NCBI GenBank assembly: GCA_019633425.1
Contig: WSUB01000445.1
Coordinates: forward strand, 1-10,224
DNA from: Tulasnella sp. 424
Taxonomy: Eukaryota > Basidiomycota > Agaricomycetes > Cantharellales > Tulasnellaceae
Length of the DNA stretch: 10,224 bases
Direction: 5' to 3'
Below the pieces are notes generated by a model, which was not told the DNA's origin, made no database searches, and worked only from the letters and a program-made list of their open reading frames with translations. A program made the translations under genes and the position numbers. This document shows positions 7,882-10,224 of the stretch, piece after piece (position 1 is the first letter of the stretch; every line of letters begins with the position of its first letter).

Positions 7882-9981
7882 CAGGTTTCCGCGTGTCGAA
7901 TGGCTCCCATTTTCGGTAGCCCTCCCATTTTGAGAGTGAAGGAACTTCGGATAGTAAGCTTGACGACGCGGTGAGAGTATTCGGATTGGGAAGAAGTCGG
8001 ACTGGAAGTCCTTAATGGCTGGTTAAGGAGCGGGAGACGAACGTCAAAAGCAACCGCGAGAGTCTTGCAGAAAAGCGAGCCGATGGAAGAAGTGTGCGAT
8101 GAGGTTTCGGGTTCGATCCAAAGTCTACTCTCCGCAGAATGGGTATGTGGATGGAAATGTTGACGGTCATCCATGCGAGTGGTGATGGTCCCCGGAGATC
8201 AGATCGACGGCGGCCGTGGATGCATCTTGATCAATATAATAGGTACTACATTTGGAAGTGAGCCAGGGATTGGTTTGAGCGGCGAGGGTATTCCGAACCG
8301 CGACGCAGACTCGGAAGCGAAGTCCATCCATATGTGAGTCGTAGCCGAAATTTCGTTTCGTCTTTTGATCAAAGAGTATCACTATGTTTTGCCTTGAGCG
8401 TCAAATGCGATTCAATAAATCACGAATCGAGTAATTACTTACAGAGCCAAGATGTGTGAAAGCCAAGAGACGTGAAAGTCAGAGGCAACGACCTCCGGAG
8501 CCGACGTCGTTCTCCAGGTAAGGAAAGCTTCGTGGAAACGAATCTGGCACGGTGCAATCATGGTTGAATGACGTTTGTTTTGCACCAAACTCAAGAAGTG
8601 GGACTGCCTCCTTAGCTGTGCGGACCAGGTTCCTTGGCGGACGTTTGTTGAGAATCCAAAAGGTTCGGTGGAAGGCTGCTTTGCATTGTCGTAGTCGACG
8701 AAACCTTCGCCAGGTTTCAGGGTATGTGCATTTCCGACGAATCGAGACCTCAAGGTGCCGTCGCCGAGTCGAAGAAGGGAAGAGAAAACAAAAAAATCGC
8801 CGTCCCCAACCACTGTGATGTACTTTGCGACAGCTTGGTATCTGAAGTCGCTTAAACCTGCAACGTTGGTTTTCACAAAGGATTCGATACGATGAGGGGA
8901 ACATTATACGCTTACGGTTGTGATGTCATTACGACGGAGTGCGGGTACTGTTGAAGTCGAGCTGGGGCTTTTTTCGATTAGGACGCGCAGTGGTGTGCCC
9001 AGAGGGGACTTGAACCTATCCCTATGCATCCACTGCGCCGACATAACGCCTTGGGCATTGGTTGGCGTAGGTACTGGTGACCGATAATCTCGATCCGTGA
9101 GGATGATTGGTCCCGAGGTTTGCTTGCTACTTCTTAACTTGTCACCAACTGGACAGGAGACCGAATGAATCTACATTGGGAGGGCCTGCACTTTGGCGGT
9201 ACGTCAAAGATGCATACGGAATCCAAACAAGACGCGAATTCGAGGGCTTCAGGGAAGACGTACCCAGTCTGCAGGGTTCTCGACGGGGTGAAGGCGCGGT
9301 GGGCTCGCCTTGGCCGTGCTCGGAAGACTCGAATCGCGCATGGGGAAGTCAAGCCTTACGATGCCAAACTCGTCGATAAGATTGACTTCAGAAAAGAAGG
9401 ACGATTAAGAATGAGTTGCGCGGTACCTTTGTTGCCGCGAAAAGGGAAATACTTACCGAGTGCCACAAAACCGGTCGAGCAGATATGCCCGAACGGCCAC
9501 CAACGTGCCCTGCAAATTCAGCGGGACCCCTGGTAGTGATTCGAGCTTGGATCATGTAGCGGACGTGACGTGGAGCAGAAGCCCGTGTCTTGGACGCTCT
9601 TGAAGGTGAGTTGACCGAATCTCTCCCCATGTATGCTCCCGCCGTGACCGCTCTCCTTGCACCAATCCTTCTTCCACCAGACCGATTCCTCCTCCTAATC
9701 TCCCGAATTTCCCCATGTGAGTCTCTGAACGCGGGGCGTTGCTGGTGTGCCATCGTGAGTGGATCAAGCAGGCCGACCCAAGGCGATCGAACTTGCTGAG
9801 CATCGGTCATGGAACCTGGGAGCCGCAGAGATGGTTGAAAAGTTAAGATCGCCTCATCAAGAGGGTAGCGGCATGGTGTGTATATGTAAGAGGCAGTGAT
9901 GGGAAGCGAGAGCTTCGACGAAATCTTGACGGGAAAGACGGAGCAGTCGAGGTTGAGATTCAGGAACCAAACAAAACTCTC
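7882..9981 (-). other. possible multi-intron gene or decayed gene, structure unresolved
   Basis: Five minus-strand open segments each run into a consensus-like splice donor: 9981-9457 (donor GTAAGT at 9456; ATG possible at 9810), 9385-9264 (GTACGT at 9263), 9170-8916 (GTAAGC at 8915), about 8876-8443 (GTAAGT at 8442) and 8174-7882 (GTAAGC at 7881). Some translations look protein-like, for example VNLIDEFGIVRLDFP in the second and DFRYQAVAKYITVVGDGDFF in the fourth. I could not find acceptors that join all five in one frame: the third segment ends in phase 0 but the natural acceptor before the fourth gives an immediate stop. No domain is recognised. Similar donor-like hexamers also occur on the plus strand here, so chance is a real alternative, as is a pseudogene. 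Confidence 0.2.
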
Positions 9982-10224
9982 TCAGGCTGACGCCACTCGA
10001 TAACTCAGCTTCGACTTGGCAGACTTGGGACTCCTCCGTTGGACCCTCCACTCCGAATTGAAATCAATGCACAAGGTTCATTCAAGATTCAAACGTTTGG
10101 TTTGTACAATCCTCGTGTACTTACTTATTTATATCGGCTCCAGGCTGCTATGACGCTCCGTTTGTTCAAAAATTCCGGACTCGCGAGAAATCACCCCCAC
10201 CATATGAAAAGCCACCCCCAGTCC
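9982..10224. other. right-edge stretch with nothing recognised
   Basis: A 64-codon minus-strand ATG frame (10051-9857) crosses the left border of this stretch and overlaps the open segment described to its left. It shows no domain. The last 40 bases are rich in C. Nothing else stands out. Confidence 0.4.

Noticed and set aside
8981..9060. tRNA-like signals on the minus strand: GGCGCAGTGG resembling an A box, GGTTCAAGTCC resembling a B box, and TGCCCA/TGGGCA ends that could pair.
   Set aside because: The two boxes are only about 12 nt apart, leaving no room for an anticodon arm; the T stem has mismatches, and no T-run follows on the minus strand. A protein-like open frame also crosses the region. 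A truncated tRNA-derived element is possible but unsupported.
9107..9536. Plus-strand open frames of 90 and 123 codons.
   Set aside because: They overlap each other and the minus-strand exon-like segments, have no domain, and are no better than the competing frames.
1..10224. CRISPR array, prokaryotic operon, phage or integron elements.
   Set aside because: The only regular repeat is coding, without spacers. The clear gene has spliceosomal introns, and no prokaryotic promoter or ribosome-site pattern is seen.

Overview
The window looks like nuclear DNA of a filamentous basidiomycete. The evidence is one clear gene with six short GT-AG introns of 52-64 nt, roughly even base composition, no operon structure, no Shine-Dalgarno-type spacing and long gene-poor flanks. 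From memory of the family, kinases fused to many near-identical 40-residue TPR units are expanded in Agaricomycetes such as Tulasnella (Cantharellales). That placement is an inference and could not be searched here.

Layout. Positions 1-942 are non-coding: a perfect inverted repeat near the left edge (15-61), a TG-rich low-complexity stretch (340-487) and a short palindrome (863-874) in the 3' flank of the gene. Positions 943-4376 on the minus strand hold the only gene I can fully support. It is a seven-exon gene for a predicted 1030-residue protein, with an N-terminal TKL-like protein kinase (about residues 30-354) and about 16 TPR units (about residues 374-1030). Every junction keeps the reading frame, and every kinase landmark appears in the right order. 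Eleven of the TPR units are encoded by an exact 120-bp tandem array (1501-2820) with a partly two-unit (240-bp) higher-order pattern. Positions 4377-4490 are its probable promoter and 5' leader.

Positions 4491-10224 hold no gene I can name. They contain a small GC-rich hairpin (5134-5179), a weak degenerate repeat (5244-5370), and a set of exon-like open segments on the minus strand (7882-9981). Each of those segments is followed by a good splice donor, but I could not join them into one convincing reading frame. They may be a real multi-intron gene, a decayed gene, or chance.

The most interesting object is the kinase-TPR gene. It pairs a non-RD (HGD) kinase with a highly self-similar repeat array, which resembles repeat-bearing sensor proteins, and an intron with an in-frame stop sits exactly between the two modules.
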